From NCBI RefSeq assembly GCF_040869045.1, contig NC_090319.1, positions 68,172,779 through 68,236,778 on the forward strand: 64,000 nucleotides of DNA, written 5' to 3'. Position 1 is the first letter of the stretch, and every line of letters starts with the position of its first letter. Made by a program: the position numbers and the translations under genes. Below are positions 11,577 through 22,477 of the stretch, one piece after another. The stretch is from Eurosta solidaginis (taxonomy: Eukaryota > Arthropoda > Insecta > Diptera > Tephritidae). The notes beneath the pieces were generated by a model. The model saw only the letters and a program-made list of their open reading frames with translations. It made no database searches and was not told the DNA's origin.

Positions 11577-11604
11577 GCAACCGTTTATTTTTTACTTCTA
11601 CTCG

Positions 11605-11645
11605 TTTTGACTTTCGCCAGGGAGCCTCTTACTTAAAAAAAATAA
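11605..11645 (-). repeat. Hammerhead-like motif, copy 2 (decayed)
   Basis: On the minus strand this reads GGCTCC, CTGGCGA, a spacer, then AAAACGAGT and AGAAG. It is recognisably the same family as the next copies, but the core CUGANGA has changed to CTGGCGA and ACGCGT to ACGAGT. Confidence 0.35.
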
Positions 11646-11741
11646 ATTACTTAGAGTCATTTTGAGAAATATGTCAGAAGCTGGTACTTATTCTGGTTTT
11701 CAGCTTTGTGGCCGGTTCTATTAAATAAACCAGGCGCTTAC

Positions 11742-11792
11742 TTTTAATTCTACGCGTTTTGATTTACTTTAGACCTTCATCAGTGAGCCTCT
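11742..11792 (-). repeat. Hammerhead-like motif, copy 3 (CTGATGA core)
   Basis: Minus strand: GGCTCA, CTGATGA, an 18-base spacer, AAAA, CGCGT, AG. The first core block is the canonical hammerhead CUGAUGA, while the second block has A in place of the conserved G12. Both copies 2 and 3 sit within repeats of a longer unit that includes 'ggccagttcttttaaataaa' style sequence. Confidence 0.4.
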
Positions 11793-12691
11793 ATTAAATA
11801 TCTCAGAAGCTCATTCTACTTCTGGTTTTCGAAAAAAAAAAACTTAAAACGCTTTGCTTTTTTTCGCTTTGCACCTTAAAATTATAAAAGGCCGAAAGGA
11901 GATTTAAACCAGCCTATAAACACTTGAAGAACTTAAGCTTTTATGCCCGAGAGCATATTGATGCTTGAAATTGGTTAAAAATCTTTACTAAAGCCTGGAA
12001 ACGGCACTACTCTTTGCACCATTCCATTTTTCGCCTATTTTCCGAAGCATCACTATATTGCTTAGGATTAGCTTGGCGTTGTCACGTCTTGGAGAGGAAA
12101 AGGATGGAAGAAATGACTGTGGCTAGTCAATGTCTTGGTATGAAATGCTTATATTTTTTATAAGAAGAAAAATCTATTAAACACGTAAGCTATAACTCTT
12201 CAAAACTTTGTACATGTCTTTGTTAAGGCGCAAGCTGGACTTAAACAATTTTCAACTAAAATAATTTGTACAAAGCTTCCGTTCAGAAAAATCAGTGTCT
12301 TCTTCATGCCGAAGAAAAATCAGCAAAAGTGATGTAACCCACAAATTATTTTCGGTAGGGTTCTATGCCAAAATTTTTTTATATATTTTGAACTTTCAAT
12401 AAAACAGCAGAATAAGCCAATTCTTGGTATGCCTGAATTGAAGGCACTCAAAGTAACTTGTTCACGAAATAGCACAGCTGTTGACTAGGAAAGACTTGGG
12501 CGCGAATATACCATTTTTGCGTAGATAGCCTCAAACTTTGTACTGCCAGATTTCTGGTTTTCGATGGCCACACAGATTAGTACTCAATACAAAATTTTTT
12601 TATTGCTTACTAACGAAAAACGTATTGACTTTTTATTGGGCCAAAATCTCAGTTTTCTTATACTGAGTAGAAGCTTTGCAGCTCCTTTTCT

Positions 12692-12741
12692 TTTTTCTTC
12701 TACGCGTTTGGATGCTTGCACATCTTCTTCAGGGAGTCCAT
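12692..12741 (-). repeat. Hammerhead-like motif, copy 4
   Basis: Minus strand: GACTCC, CTGAAGA, a perfect 4 bp stem GATG/CATC with loop TGCAAG, then CAAA, CGCGT, AG. Stem II is well formed and the nucleotide at the cleavage position would be A, which is permitted. G12 is replaced by C, which should abolish activity. Confidence 0.4.
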
Positions 12742-12842
12742 GAGTTGCAACTTAGTAATAAAGTAAAAAGGGAGAACTCTTGGTAATTTGAAATATTTCG
12801 CTTGATATTAAATGTAAAGCAAATTTTAAAGTCAACTTTTCT

Positions 12843-12886
12843 CTTCTATGCGTTTCGTTGCCCCCATATCTTCTTCAGAGAGCCCC
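12843..12886 (-). repeat. Hammerhead-like motif, copy 5
   Basis: Minus strand: GGCTCT, CTGAAGA, a 15-base spacer, GAAA, CGCAT, AG. Both core blocks (CUGANGA and GAAA) are intact, but stem II is not obvious and the palindrome has one change. Confidence 0.4.
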
Positions 12887-13007
12887 TGCTATGTATATCT
12901 TAGTATGAAAAAGTAAATATAAAGGAAATAAAAACGAAGAGCACTTGTTGACTTGAAATATTTTGCTTCATATTAACCGTAAAGCAAATTTTAAAGTCGC
13001 CTTTTCT

Positions 13008-13057
13008 CTTCTACGCGTTTAGTTGCTTCTACATCTTCTTCAGGGAGTCCCTGTAAT
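13008..13057 (-). repeat. Hammerhead-like motif, copy 6
   Basis: Minus strand: GGACTCC, CTGAAGA, spacer, TAAA, CGCGT, AG. It is the third tandem unit, 165 bp from copy 5. G12 has changed to U. Confidence 0.4.
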
Positions 13058-13140
13058 GTACAACTCAGTATGAAAAAGTAAATATAAAGGAAATAAAAAA
13101 GAAGAGCACTTGTTGACTTTAATTATTTTGCTTTAGAAAC

Positions 13141-14960
13141 TTATAACGTGATGTTTACAAAAAAATTATTCAAATAGTTTTGCTTTCATTATACTACAAC
13201 AACTTCCTCGCATTACAAAAGTAGCTCTAACAGATATTTATAATTATTTAACAGTTATCGTTTAGTTTTACTTTAACTTTACTATCTAACTACATGTATA
13301 TAATATTTCTATATTTTTTTTTTCACCCCGTTGTGAACACAAAACCATAACAACGCGCTGTAAATGCAAAAATAATCATTCATTTCCATATTGAAAATTT
13401 AAGTCAAACTGATTTGTAAAAATGTAATATTTTGTAAAAAAAAAAAAAACATGTAATATTATGTAAAAAAAAGAATCGTAATTATTTGTAAAAAAAACGA
13501 AAATATAAATTATTTGTAAAAACGCCTTTTAGTATTAAAAACACCAACACAAAAGTAAACATACTCAAAATAAAAAGATTAATTGTACAAATTGTATTTA
13601 ACTTTTTCCGCTCGTGCACGCTGCGAGTTTTAGCATTCATGACTCAAAAAGCGCTTACAGATTTCAAAACTTTTCGCTGCAATGAATTTTATGAAAAAAT
13701 CTCAATGTGCGTTAAATATTTATGTATTTAAAAACCAAAACACACGTTTGACAGTTTATAAAAAAATCGTAATCTTATGTAATTTCTATGCGTTCGTATA
13801 AATATATTTTAGTATGTAAACAAACATTAGAAATATAAGTAAAAGATTATTAGTTCTTAAAATGTAACAGTAACTTAACGAAACAAAAAAATCAACAAGA
13901 CAAACATTTTTTTTTTTTTATGAGAAGTATACAAAGAATATTTTTTCATCTAAATATAAAATTTTTCTTTTTTTTTTTGCACACAACCAATACATGGCGA
14001 AAAACATAAAGGAAAATTTCTGCTGCTGGCAAATGTGAAAAGAAAATTTTAAAATTAAAAAAAAGTATATTTATAAAAATAATAGAGCGCGTGAAGATAT
14101 AAGAAAAATGTTTTTGAAAATGCGTTCAAGAAAACAGTTTTCCAAACAAAAAAATTTGTATTGCATTAAAAGAAATAAGTATTGTGTATGCATTTTAACA
14201 CTTTTAAATATTAGTAGAAGTGTCAAGTACACGTATATACATACAAACATACAAACACACATGTACATGTAAAACAAACAAAAAAACTCCCCAAAAGTGA
14301 CACGTGTATTGGTTTTAATTAAACAAACAAATGAAACGAAATAAATTATAAGACACTTAAAACAATTTATGTAACTTATAAATAATAAAATGAAAACAAA
14401 TAAAAGTGTGTAAAAGAAAAAATATGAACAATTCAACACAAAATGTGAAAAATTGTATTTGTAAACTGATGTAAAATTTAAACAAAAATTGTAAACACTG
14501 TATTGTATTGTAAACTTTATGTAAAAAAAAAACAACAAATGAAATTGTAAATCTAAAATTGTCAAAAACGCAGTCACGCTGTGTCGTTTAACATACAAAA
14601 CGCTGCTGGTTAGCATAAAACAAAAGCAACCAAGCAGCGTTTACTTCGGTATCACTGCATATTCATATTTATATATACATTTGTATGATCGTACTCATTA
14701 GAAACATGTTGTTGTATGTAACAAATGTTTTGTGTAAAATTTTGTAAAAAAAACAAACAATGAAAAGAAAAACCAACCAGGAAGTAAACAATTTAAATAA
14801 ATAAAACAATCGATTATTCGAGCAAATTTATAGTTACAAAAAAAAAACAAAAATCTAAAGACATTTTATACTAAAAAAAAACGGCAAAATTTGCTGTTAT
14901 AACAAGATTATGCATAAATAACAAGATAAAGTACTAAGCAAATGGCAGATCAAGTTTAGA
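13141..14960 (+). other. A/T-rich, UGUA-rich sequence, possible distal pumilio 3' UTR
   Basis: Transposon-free low-complexity sequence with very many TGTAA and TGTAAA words (for example 13420-13520, 14400-14560). A 181-codon hydrophobic frame on the minus strand (14071-14616) is an artefact of this composition. Pumilio mRNAs of Drosophila are reported to have long neural 3' UTR extensions; whether that applies here is inference. Confidence 0.4.
13295..13302 (+). promoter_or_regulatory. Exact Pumilio recognition element UGUAUAUA
   Basis: TGTATATA matches the eight-base sequence read by PUF repeats 8 to 1. It lies 3.65 kb downstream of the pumilio stop on the sense strand. If it is in the transcript, it could support autoregulation. 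One exact match is not statistically surprising in A/T-rich DNA. Confidence 0.3.
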
Positions 14961-16540
14961 CGAGGTGCTGACGGAGCGCTTGATTGTTTGTCGTTTGCGA
15001 CTTTCCATGTAAAATCTGGGAGCTCAGCATGCCAGTAAAATGAAATAACGAACATTTTAGAATGATTTCATATGCTAAGGTACAGCTAATCTATGTCTGA
15101 ATTCACTTTGTATACATTCGCCTTGAGTCTAAACGAAATTTGATAAATGTACTTGAAAAACTTTTATACTTGTGCTATAATGAAAATATTCTTGATATTA
15201 AAGCCATATTGGCTTTATTGTTGGATTCAAAATTTTAGATATAGCGAAGAAAGAAAAGGGGAAGGAAAGCGCAAATATTTTCACCACAAGCGATTATCTA
15301 AGGGTAGGGTTACCGGCTCAAATATTCTAATTTCGAAAGTCAGTTTGGAATACGAAATCAGTTGTTCTCAAACTTCAATCTGAAATAAGCGGCGTTTAAA
15401 CGAGCTGCTTTTTGCTTTAACCAGTTGTCTGAAGCTAGAAAACACTGCTTGGTGGTTGTGTGTATGTCAAAATTCCTGCGCTCGACCAGAACGTGAATAC
15501 GAGAGCATATTTATAAATAGATATATGTTTTTGGTTCTAATTTTATAAATGTCCAAAGCTAGGAAACACTGCTTGGGAGTTGTGTGTGTGTCAAAATTCT
15601 GCCACCTGGCCACCGAGCTGAAACATGAGGCCAACAAGAACATAAGGCCAAGACTCTTGACTCATAAAGATTCATCTTTATTGCTCTAACCACATAACAA
15701 TGTTTGGGGGCGGTGTAATGCCAAAGTTTTACTGTTGTATTAAGCTGGATATCTCTGGGCTAAGGAAGGTGATGTTTATGTTGACGATATCCGCCGCTAT
15801 ACATAATCATGGTAATAGCTCATTCATTCTCGGCGACTAGTTCATACACATTGAGGTTACTTTTTTTATATTCCAGACCAATTTGCCCTTCCATCTTCAG
15901 TTTCAAACCTAAAGCAATTTTAGGGGCTGAAGTAGATGGAATCATGCACCGTTAAATACAAACTGTTCAAAAAAAAGGCTGCTGTTCCTTATATAATTTC
16001 TGTCAAGTTTCTAGCTAGGAGCGACTCCAATAATGCAACGTTTTTGCCGACAAACCATTATGTAAAGTGATGTATATGTGATTTTACGTCAACCCTTGTG
16101 AAATTTGGTTTAGAGACAAACAGTCTTCTGTTTTGTGCTATCTTCAGTGTCATTTTTCGTTCTCGTATCCACCCGGTCGATAAAGCATTTCGATGCATCT
16201 TGCGAATCGTTGTAATGACCTTAGAGTTCCACCTTAAAGGAACTCCTTTTGCAGAAGGTAACAAAATGGGCACACTAAGCAAACCAATGTTCCTTCAATT
16301 CTTTGAAGGTAAGCAAGCTTTGATTTTAAGGCCTGTAACTAACTTCAAGGCTTTGACATATTTCAAATCAAATATTAATTCGACATTAAATATTTGTTTC
16401 GTCATATTGTAGTACTTCAGTTAATAAGAGGACTCGCAAACTCTCCCATTATTTTATTAGAAATAAAGAATTTGTAGTGGTCCGTAATAATAGCATAGCG
16501 TCTTCCAAAGCACGTCATTGAACTGTCCTCTTACTAAAGC
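14961..16540. other. Intergenic or 3'-flank sequence, includes a 122 bp duplication
   Basis: Near 15429 and 15551 the phrase 'aagctagaaaacactgcttgg' recurs with 'gttgtgtgtntgtcaaaattc', a direct duplication about 122 bp apart. A 104-codon frame at 16098-16412 has no recognisable domain, and I do not call it a gene. Confidence 0.4.
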
Positions 16541-16545
16541 TACCC

Positions 16546-16790
16546 ACGCACATTTATTCAACAACATTTGTATCAGAATTCGTTTCTAATTCAGGGCAAC
16601 ATATGTTGCTCATCACCTGTTCCTCAACAAAAGGTTTTTTAATCGTGTTGCATAGCACGTTATTGAATATTTTTCCTACGAGACATATACATGCACATTT
16701 GTTTAACAACATTTTTGTATAAGAATTTGTTTATCAAATAGGACAACATATGTTGCTCATGATATGTTCCTAAACATTGGCTTATCAGTA
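16546..16790. repeat. Two-copy tandem repeat, about 145 bp period
   Basis: 'cgcacatttattcaacaacattt' with 'gcaacatatgttgctcat' near 16546 recurs near 16691 as a similar unit. The palindrome ACATATGT is kept in both copies. Confidence 0.65.
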
Positions 16791-16929
16791 TTCAGTGTAC
16801 CCTCAAACACTCAGATATACGAAGCAACATTGTTTAATTCTTTAAGTTAGTAAACATTGTGTTCTCGTACAGTTAGAATAAGTTAGCAACATTTTTATTG
16901 CTGCATGTTGATGAGCGTAGATCAAATGT

Positions 16930-17395
16930 CTGACTGAACAGGAAGCTTAATGAAAATGTTCGTGACTAGTTCTAACTATCATAGACTCTACGGGAACACA
17001 GTTGAGCTTAGTGAAAATGGTGCTGAGTAGTTTTCACTACTTCTGACTACAAAAACAAACTGAAGCTTAATAAAAAAGATGCTGACTAGTTTTTTGTCTA
17101 AGGGAACACAATTAAGCTTAGTGAGAATGTTGCTGACTTGTTCTGACTAATTCTGACTCTGCGTGAACAGACTTCGGCTAAGTGAAAATCAGGCTGACTA
17201 GTTGGAATTTTTTCCGGCTCGATGTGAACACGAACTTAGCGGAAAGGTAGTTGACTATTTCTGACTCAAGCTTCGTGAAAATGTTTCTGACTAGTTCAGA
17301 CTCTACGGGAATACATTTAAGTTTAGTAAAAATGTTGCTGACTAGTTGTGACTATTTGTGACTGTTGGGGAACACACTGAACATTGTCAGTATTT
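16930..17395. repeat. Degenerate minisatellite, 50-60 bp unit, about eight copies
   Basis: The words 'gctgactagttctgact', 'ctacgggaacaca' and 'gcttagtgaaaatg' recur at roughly 50-60 bp spacing (near 16962, 17024, 17083, 17139, 17191, 17247, 17287 and 17337). The units are diverged, so the array is old. Confidence 0.75.
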
Positions 17396-17399
17396 GGTC

Positions 17400-18937
17400 A
17401 AAATTTGTAGACCAACAATAAATTTGGCAAACTTTTTTTAAGGCCAGTTTTTTTAATTCTGATTCTGTTAAGCTTGAACTTGTGAGTTGTGTACACATGT
17501 GGTATTAGGGTAGAGCGAAATTTAGAAACATATTTAAATGACGGTTATATAAATTAATTAAAATTTTGAGTAGGCAAACTAACTGCAAATTCGTCACAAC
17601 CAAATTTTGTTTCGTAAAAACTGCTATAAACTAAAAAAAGGTTGGTAGAATAGGTTTTTTTTTTTAATTTACTATGGCTGATTAGCAAGGTCAGTCAACT
17701 TGCTTATGATGTTCAATAAAAAAGAAAATTGTAAGCAAAGTTCTAATAGCAATTTCTTTATTTAGCTCACCCTAATATATACATCACTAGGCAAAGCACC
17801 TTAGTCAGCGAGAAGGACCGCAATTCAATGGGCTCAGTAGCCTAAATAAGTCTCTTTACAGAAAATACAACGAGGCAAAGGCAGACAAATAGCAAGAAAT
17901 TGAATGTGAGAAAAAAGATGAAAGCGTGAATCATCAAGAAAGTGAAATTGAAACAAGCACAGTAGTAAAACAAGCAAGATTTGTGTGGAAAAAGGAAATA
18001 ATAATAAACAAATTAAAATTTACTAAAACGAGCAACACAAATATTTCGGCAAAATTTTCATACTTAGGCATTAATGATTGAAAAACTTATAAATGTGAAA
18101 CAAACAAACACATTCATAATAATTGCAAAATAAAATATAATAATTAGAGAACAAGATGAAGGTAGCAAGTGAAAAATGCAAAATAAAAACTAATTATTAA
18201 TAAATTTTTTAACACAAACCATGCATAAATATGTCAAGAAATCTCGTAACGTATAAACACATACATACATACTTTTCATTCTTTATACATACATGCATAC
18301 AATATACTTATAAATATTAAAAGCTAAAAACCGCATTATATACATACATTTGCGTAACTATATTACATACATATATATATATATACTAGCATGTATTTAA
18401 GAACACATACATATAGATAATAATAAATAAAACGCATGTAAGCAACTAATATGACGTATAAATATGTAGTATTTGTAAAAGAACTTATATAATTACATTT
18501 ATAACAACAAAAAAAGTAGTAGATATATTTATGGGATTCGTATATAAAATCAATAATTATTTACACACACAAACATACTTATGTAGCAAGCTTAACTATG
18601 TAAGCAAACAAATATTTTAATTGAGCAAACTTATTGAAAAGAATGGAAATGAAAAATGTTTGAAATAAAGTAGCAAACGGCATCTATTTAAAAAAAAAGT
18701 AAAAGAGAAAATGTAATACATACAAATGCAAAAAAAGCTAATTTTTAGTAGTTGAAGCTAAGCAAAAAAAAAAGGCCGAAGATGCAAGCAAACGTTATTG
18801 AACTCCTTCCTTATGCATGCGTACATACATATTTACATATATGATAAAAAAAATGCCGAAAAATATGAAGCAGAACAAAAATGTGCAAAATTTTTAGTCG
18901 CTTTTTTGAAAGGAATCTTAAATAACTTTTGTTCATG
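17400..18937. other. A/T-rich sequence, possible distal pumilio 3' UTR
   Basis: From about 17860 the sequence again becomes transposon-free, A/T-rich and rich in 'acatac' and TGTAA words, like 13141-14960. No gene seen. Confidence 0.35.
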
Positions 18938-18939
18938 TA

Positions 18940-19587
18940 CAGCAGCGAACAGAAAAATAGCAAAGCCAGTTTTTTTTCAAATTTTGTCAATTAAATCCTT
19001 TTTTTATTTTGGCAAGTTTAAGAAACACTTTTGTGAATTTGGTAATTGAACTTGCAAATAAATCGCATAAACATTTTCGAAAAAATTCGAAAATTCTATA
19101 AAATTTTTTTAGAATACAATTTAATAGCCCAAGCAATTTTAGTCTAACAAGGTGAAAGTTATAGGTCTCTTAAAATTCGCATTGATTTTTGATACTTTTT
19201 TTCCAAAGGGGTTTTTAGATTTTTTTCCATACAGCGTGTAAAAAGTTCTTATTTTATAAACCTTCCAAAAAAAAATACTCTCAAAAATCAATGAAAATTT
19301 CGAGAGATCTCTAACTTGCACTTTGTGAGGCTAAAATTGATTGGGTTACATAACTTACTTTAAATTCTAAGAAGTAAAAAAAAACTTATTTTACATAACA
19401 TTTTCTTGAAGCTTCGAATTTTTTTTGAATTAGTTTTCGAAAGTTTTTGGCAGATTTTCAGTTACAAAATTCATGAAAGCTTCTGCTTAAATTATCTTAA
19501 GAAAAGAATTTAATTGCCGAAATTTAAGGATTCTAGGTTTGATTCGAGTTTAGGAAATAGCCACTGCTATTTTCGTGCTCGCTGCTG
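18940..19587. mobile_element. Tc1/mariner-type MITE, short form, TA duplication
   Basis: The 648 bp element starts CAGCAGCGAACAGAAAAATA and ends in the inverse of CAGCAGCGAGCACGAAAATA. TA lies on each side (18938-18939, 19588-19589), as for Tc1/mariner transposition. Inside is one long palindrome: 'agcccaagcaattttagtct' near 19127 pairs with the reversed 'gattgggtta' arm ending near 19350. It has no transposase and is related to 22478-23895. Confidence 0.85.
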
Positions 19588-19589
19588 TA

Positions 19590-22475
19590 TTTTGTACATG
19601 CATGTGACTTACAACGTCGCACCACTAAGTTCGAAGCGCAGTTTAATGCCCAAAAACTGATGTCATGTGCATATGATACGGGAAACTTTTAACGGTAGTG
19701 TAAAAAAATTTTTTTTTTTGTTTAGAAATTTGGCAGTTACAACCTTTTTTAAGCCACCCATTCAAAATTAAATTTTCAAACATTCTCGTAGCGCTCATAA
19801 CTTTAGATTTCCAATGTAGCGTAAAAAAATGAACCGTATGATCACGCAGGAGTCTTTTATGACTTAAAGTTGATCAAATTATGAGCAAACGAAAACTATT
19901 AAACTAGACTTCTTAAAAGAAATTCAAAAAGTATTATTTTAAATAACAATTCAAATGTTGCTGGAAATCCCTGCATTTTATCAGTGGTAGTATTTTGGAC
20001 ATATTGTGATTGTTACCCGACTGACGAGTCGGATTCTACTTATTGAGAAAGCACCCATACTGCTCTATCTGTTTAGGCTTCCTCTCAAATATCAAGTTTA
20101 CAAACGGTTTTGGAAATGCTTTTCAATTGCAATGCCGAAAATGGTACATTTAAGAGCCAAAACCAGGCCATGAATAAAGGTCAGAAATAACTCTGAAAAT
20201 CGTCATAAAAGAGTCTTTTTGGAGTTCAATAAGTGCCGAAAATTAGCTACATGAGTAGGTGTATGATACATGAAATTATGCTCACATCGGACGACCATCG
20301 CAAAAAGGTAAATGCGTTCACAGAGAGGGTAAACACTCTAATGTAGGACCCCAGTTCTGACTTTTACTACTCCGAATGTTTGTGTCTATATATTTAATGA
20401 TTTTAAAGCCGAAGTGAGCTGATTTAATCCCTCGTTTTCACCAGTTCCGAACACTCAACTTCCCGCAACAGAAACCCAGTCCTAAAATAGCATTGCATAT
20501 CTTCAGGTTGTATGCTTAAGCTCGTTTCCGAGTGAAATACGAATTCATTTTTGCTCTGTGTCATCATATAATACATAAGCTAAGGAAATCGTATTGAAGA
20601 TAGCACGAATTATTATTTAAACGATTTCTATGCAGTATTGGCAGAGAATTTGTATGAAATTAGCTTTTAGTACTTTTTGCGACAAAATTTGTTCCAGCTT
20701 AACTTCGCTAAGTAGAGAAAAGAAGAAAAAAGGGATAACAAAGTTTTTGAGTTAAAATTTTTTCGCAAAGAATGATCAAAATTTCGATTTTCAAATTAAA
20801 GTTTAATTTATACTAATTTATATTTTAAAATGTTTCGTTTCAATGACTTTACCTTCACATAGAAGAAGTTCGCTTGGTCTATTTGGTAACACAATACAAC
20901 AAAACAGGAACATTTTGTTGCTACAAAGTAACCATGGTAGTTTTCATAAAACGCACTGCGTGCAGGTCATTTGCACTGAACATGCTTATAGTACAGCACG
21001 TTTGAGTTATTTTTTTATTTGCATTCAAAAATTAGGAGATATCAAGTGGGGTTTTGGAAAAGTTGTAAAAAATTTGGAAGATTTACCACTTTGGTGTCCT
21101 AGAAAATATTGCTCCCCATACAAAGCGAAGTATTTCATGCTAACACTTCAACTTTGCACGATAAGTTCTTCCATATTTTTTCTAGAAGTGAAACTGCTGA
21201 GTAAATCTTCAGCAACATGTTGCGTCAACATGTAGCAGCTTCCTGATGCTAAATGTGGCAAAATGATGGAAGGAGAAATGTTGGAATATCCAAGTGTTAA
21301 TACGAAATGTTACTTATTTTGTTAGGAGGAACATTCCTCAGGAAGCAATGCTTAAACTGTAGAGGAATCTGCACACATGGCTGAAGGACACCTTGTGACT
21401 AGTTTCGTCTTTAAAAGCAAATTAAAACTAGATGAGCTGGACTATAAGTTTGTTTAGCATAATTTATCTGTGCGCTGCCACCTTTCAGATAATACCATGA
21501 CCGCTTTGTTGCAAAATTTTCTGTTTTAAAGCGTTATTTAAAACAAAAAAATTTTCCAAACATCACTTATCACCCAAAATCGCATTAATGTATACCAAAA
21601 TTCCCGTAAAAATATGTATGCACTATTTTTAATTATTAAATAAATATATATATTTCTTATTTTAAATTGTAAGTTTATTCCTATGTATTTGAAATCTTTC
21701 ATTAATATTTAAATGTATCATTATTATATTTTTTTGCAATAAAAAGCAACAACAACATGTACTCCAACCTACTACCAATCACATTGTACTATGTATTTCA
21801 TTGTAAACTGTGTAATGTATAACTTTTCTATGTAACAAAATTACTAATTCTCACATCCACTATTAATAAATATATTTGTAACATATTTTTGTAACAAAGC
21901 AAATTTGTAATTTTTTTCAACACACACAAAAATCATATTTTGTAAAAATGCATCGAAATCAAATTGATTGAAAAAAAATGTAAAACTTACGCTAAAATTA
22001 ATAAGAAAACATTTTATATATGTATATGTATACTTGTGTGTGCATACAGAAAAATTTGTAAAATTTGTATTAAAAAAATCAGCTGTGGTGTATGCAGCAA
22101 AACATGACTGTATGTTATTTGTAAAAAAAGTGAAATTTGTAAAAATTTTAAAATATGAAATCGCAAAATTCCTAAAAGAAACTCGTCTGCAAAAATTTCA
22201 ATTTGCCAAACGATGCATCATTGTAATCTATGAATACTTTTATATTTGTTTTTAAATTATTTTACTTTTCCGCCTAAACAAAAAAAAAAAATAATAAATT
22301 TTTATGCATAGTACTAGTTACGAGGGTGTTTGTGAGAAGTCGCCATCAAAATTTGGGCATATAAATTAACTAAATAACCGAAAATAAATACTTTTTCGCC
22401 AGCCCTCGTAAACATTTTTTTAACGCATAACCACAGAAACTTAATTTTAGCCAAATAAATGCATGTGCAACAACA
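19590..22475. other. Intergenic or extended 3'-flank sequence
   Basis: No recognisable gene. A 130-codon frame at 20843-21235 matches nothing I know. From about 21540 the A/T-rich, TGTAA-rich character returns ('ttgtaactggt'-like words are absent, but TGTAAC, TGTAAA and TGTAAT abound at 21780-22140). It may be another slice of the pumilio 3' region. Confidence 0.35.
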
Positions 22476-22477
22476 TA

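Larger units (their letters stand above)
9642..11600 (+). other. pum: pumilio proximal 3' UTR
   Basis: Sequence after the pumilio stop is A/T-rich with purine runs, no long frame and no transposon. Candidate poly(A) signals AATAAA lie at 10605-10610 and 11571-11576. The extent is inferred; no transcript data are available here. Many UGUA tetramers occur, suggestive but expected often in such A/T-rich DNA. Confidence 0.6.
12650..13140. repeat. Tandem repeat, about 165 bp unit, three copies
   Basis: Three units begin with 'cttctacgcgttt' (near 12696, 12844 and 13009). They continue with 'tcttcttcagggagtcc', 'agtatgaaaaagtaaatataaagg' and 'gtaaagcaaattttaaagtc'. The last two units are 165 bp apart and very similar, showing recent duplication. 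Each unit carries one hammerhead-like core on the minus strand. Confidence 0.75.

Noticed and set aside
14071..14616. 181-codon minus-strand frame, Phe/Tyr/Ile-rich, membrane-protein-like
   Set aside because: Its composition follows directly from antisense reading of A-rich 3' UTR-like DNA; no domain, no codon structure, no splice context.
16058..16412. Overlapping 104-codon (+) and 74-codon (-) frames
   Set aside because: No family resemblance, and one is largely the mirror of the other; probably chance.
20012..20045. CCGACTGACGAGTCGG hairpin containing CTGACGA
   Set aside because: The core word is locked in a simple hairpin and the second core block is not placed correctly.
20843..21235. 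130-codon plus-strand frame
   Set aside because: No recognisable domain, no upstream gene context, and composition like surrounding intergenic DNA.
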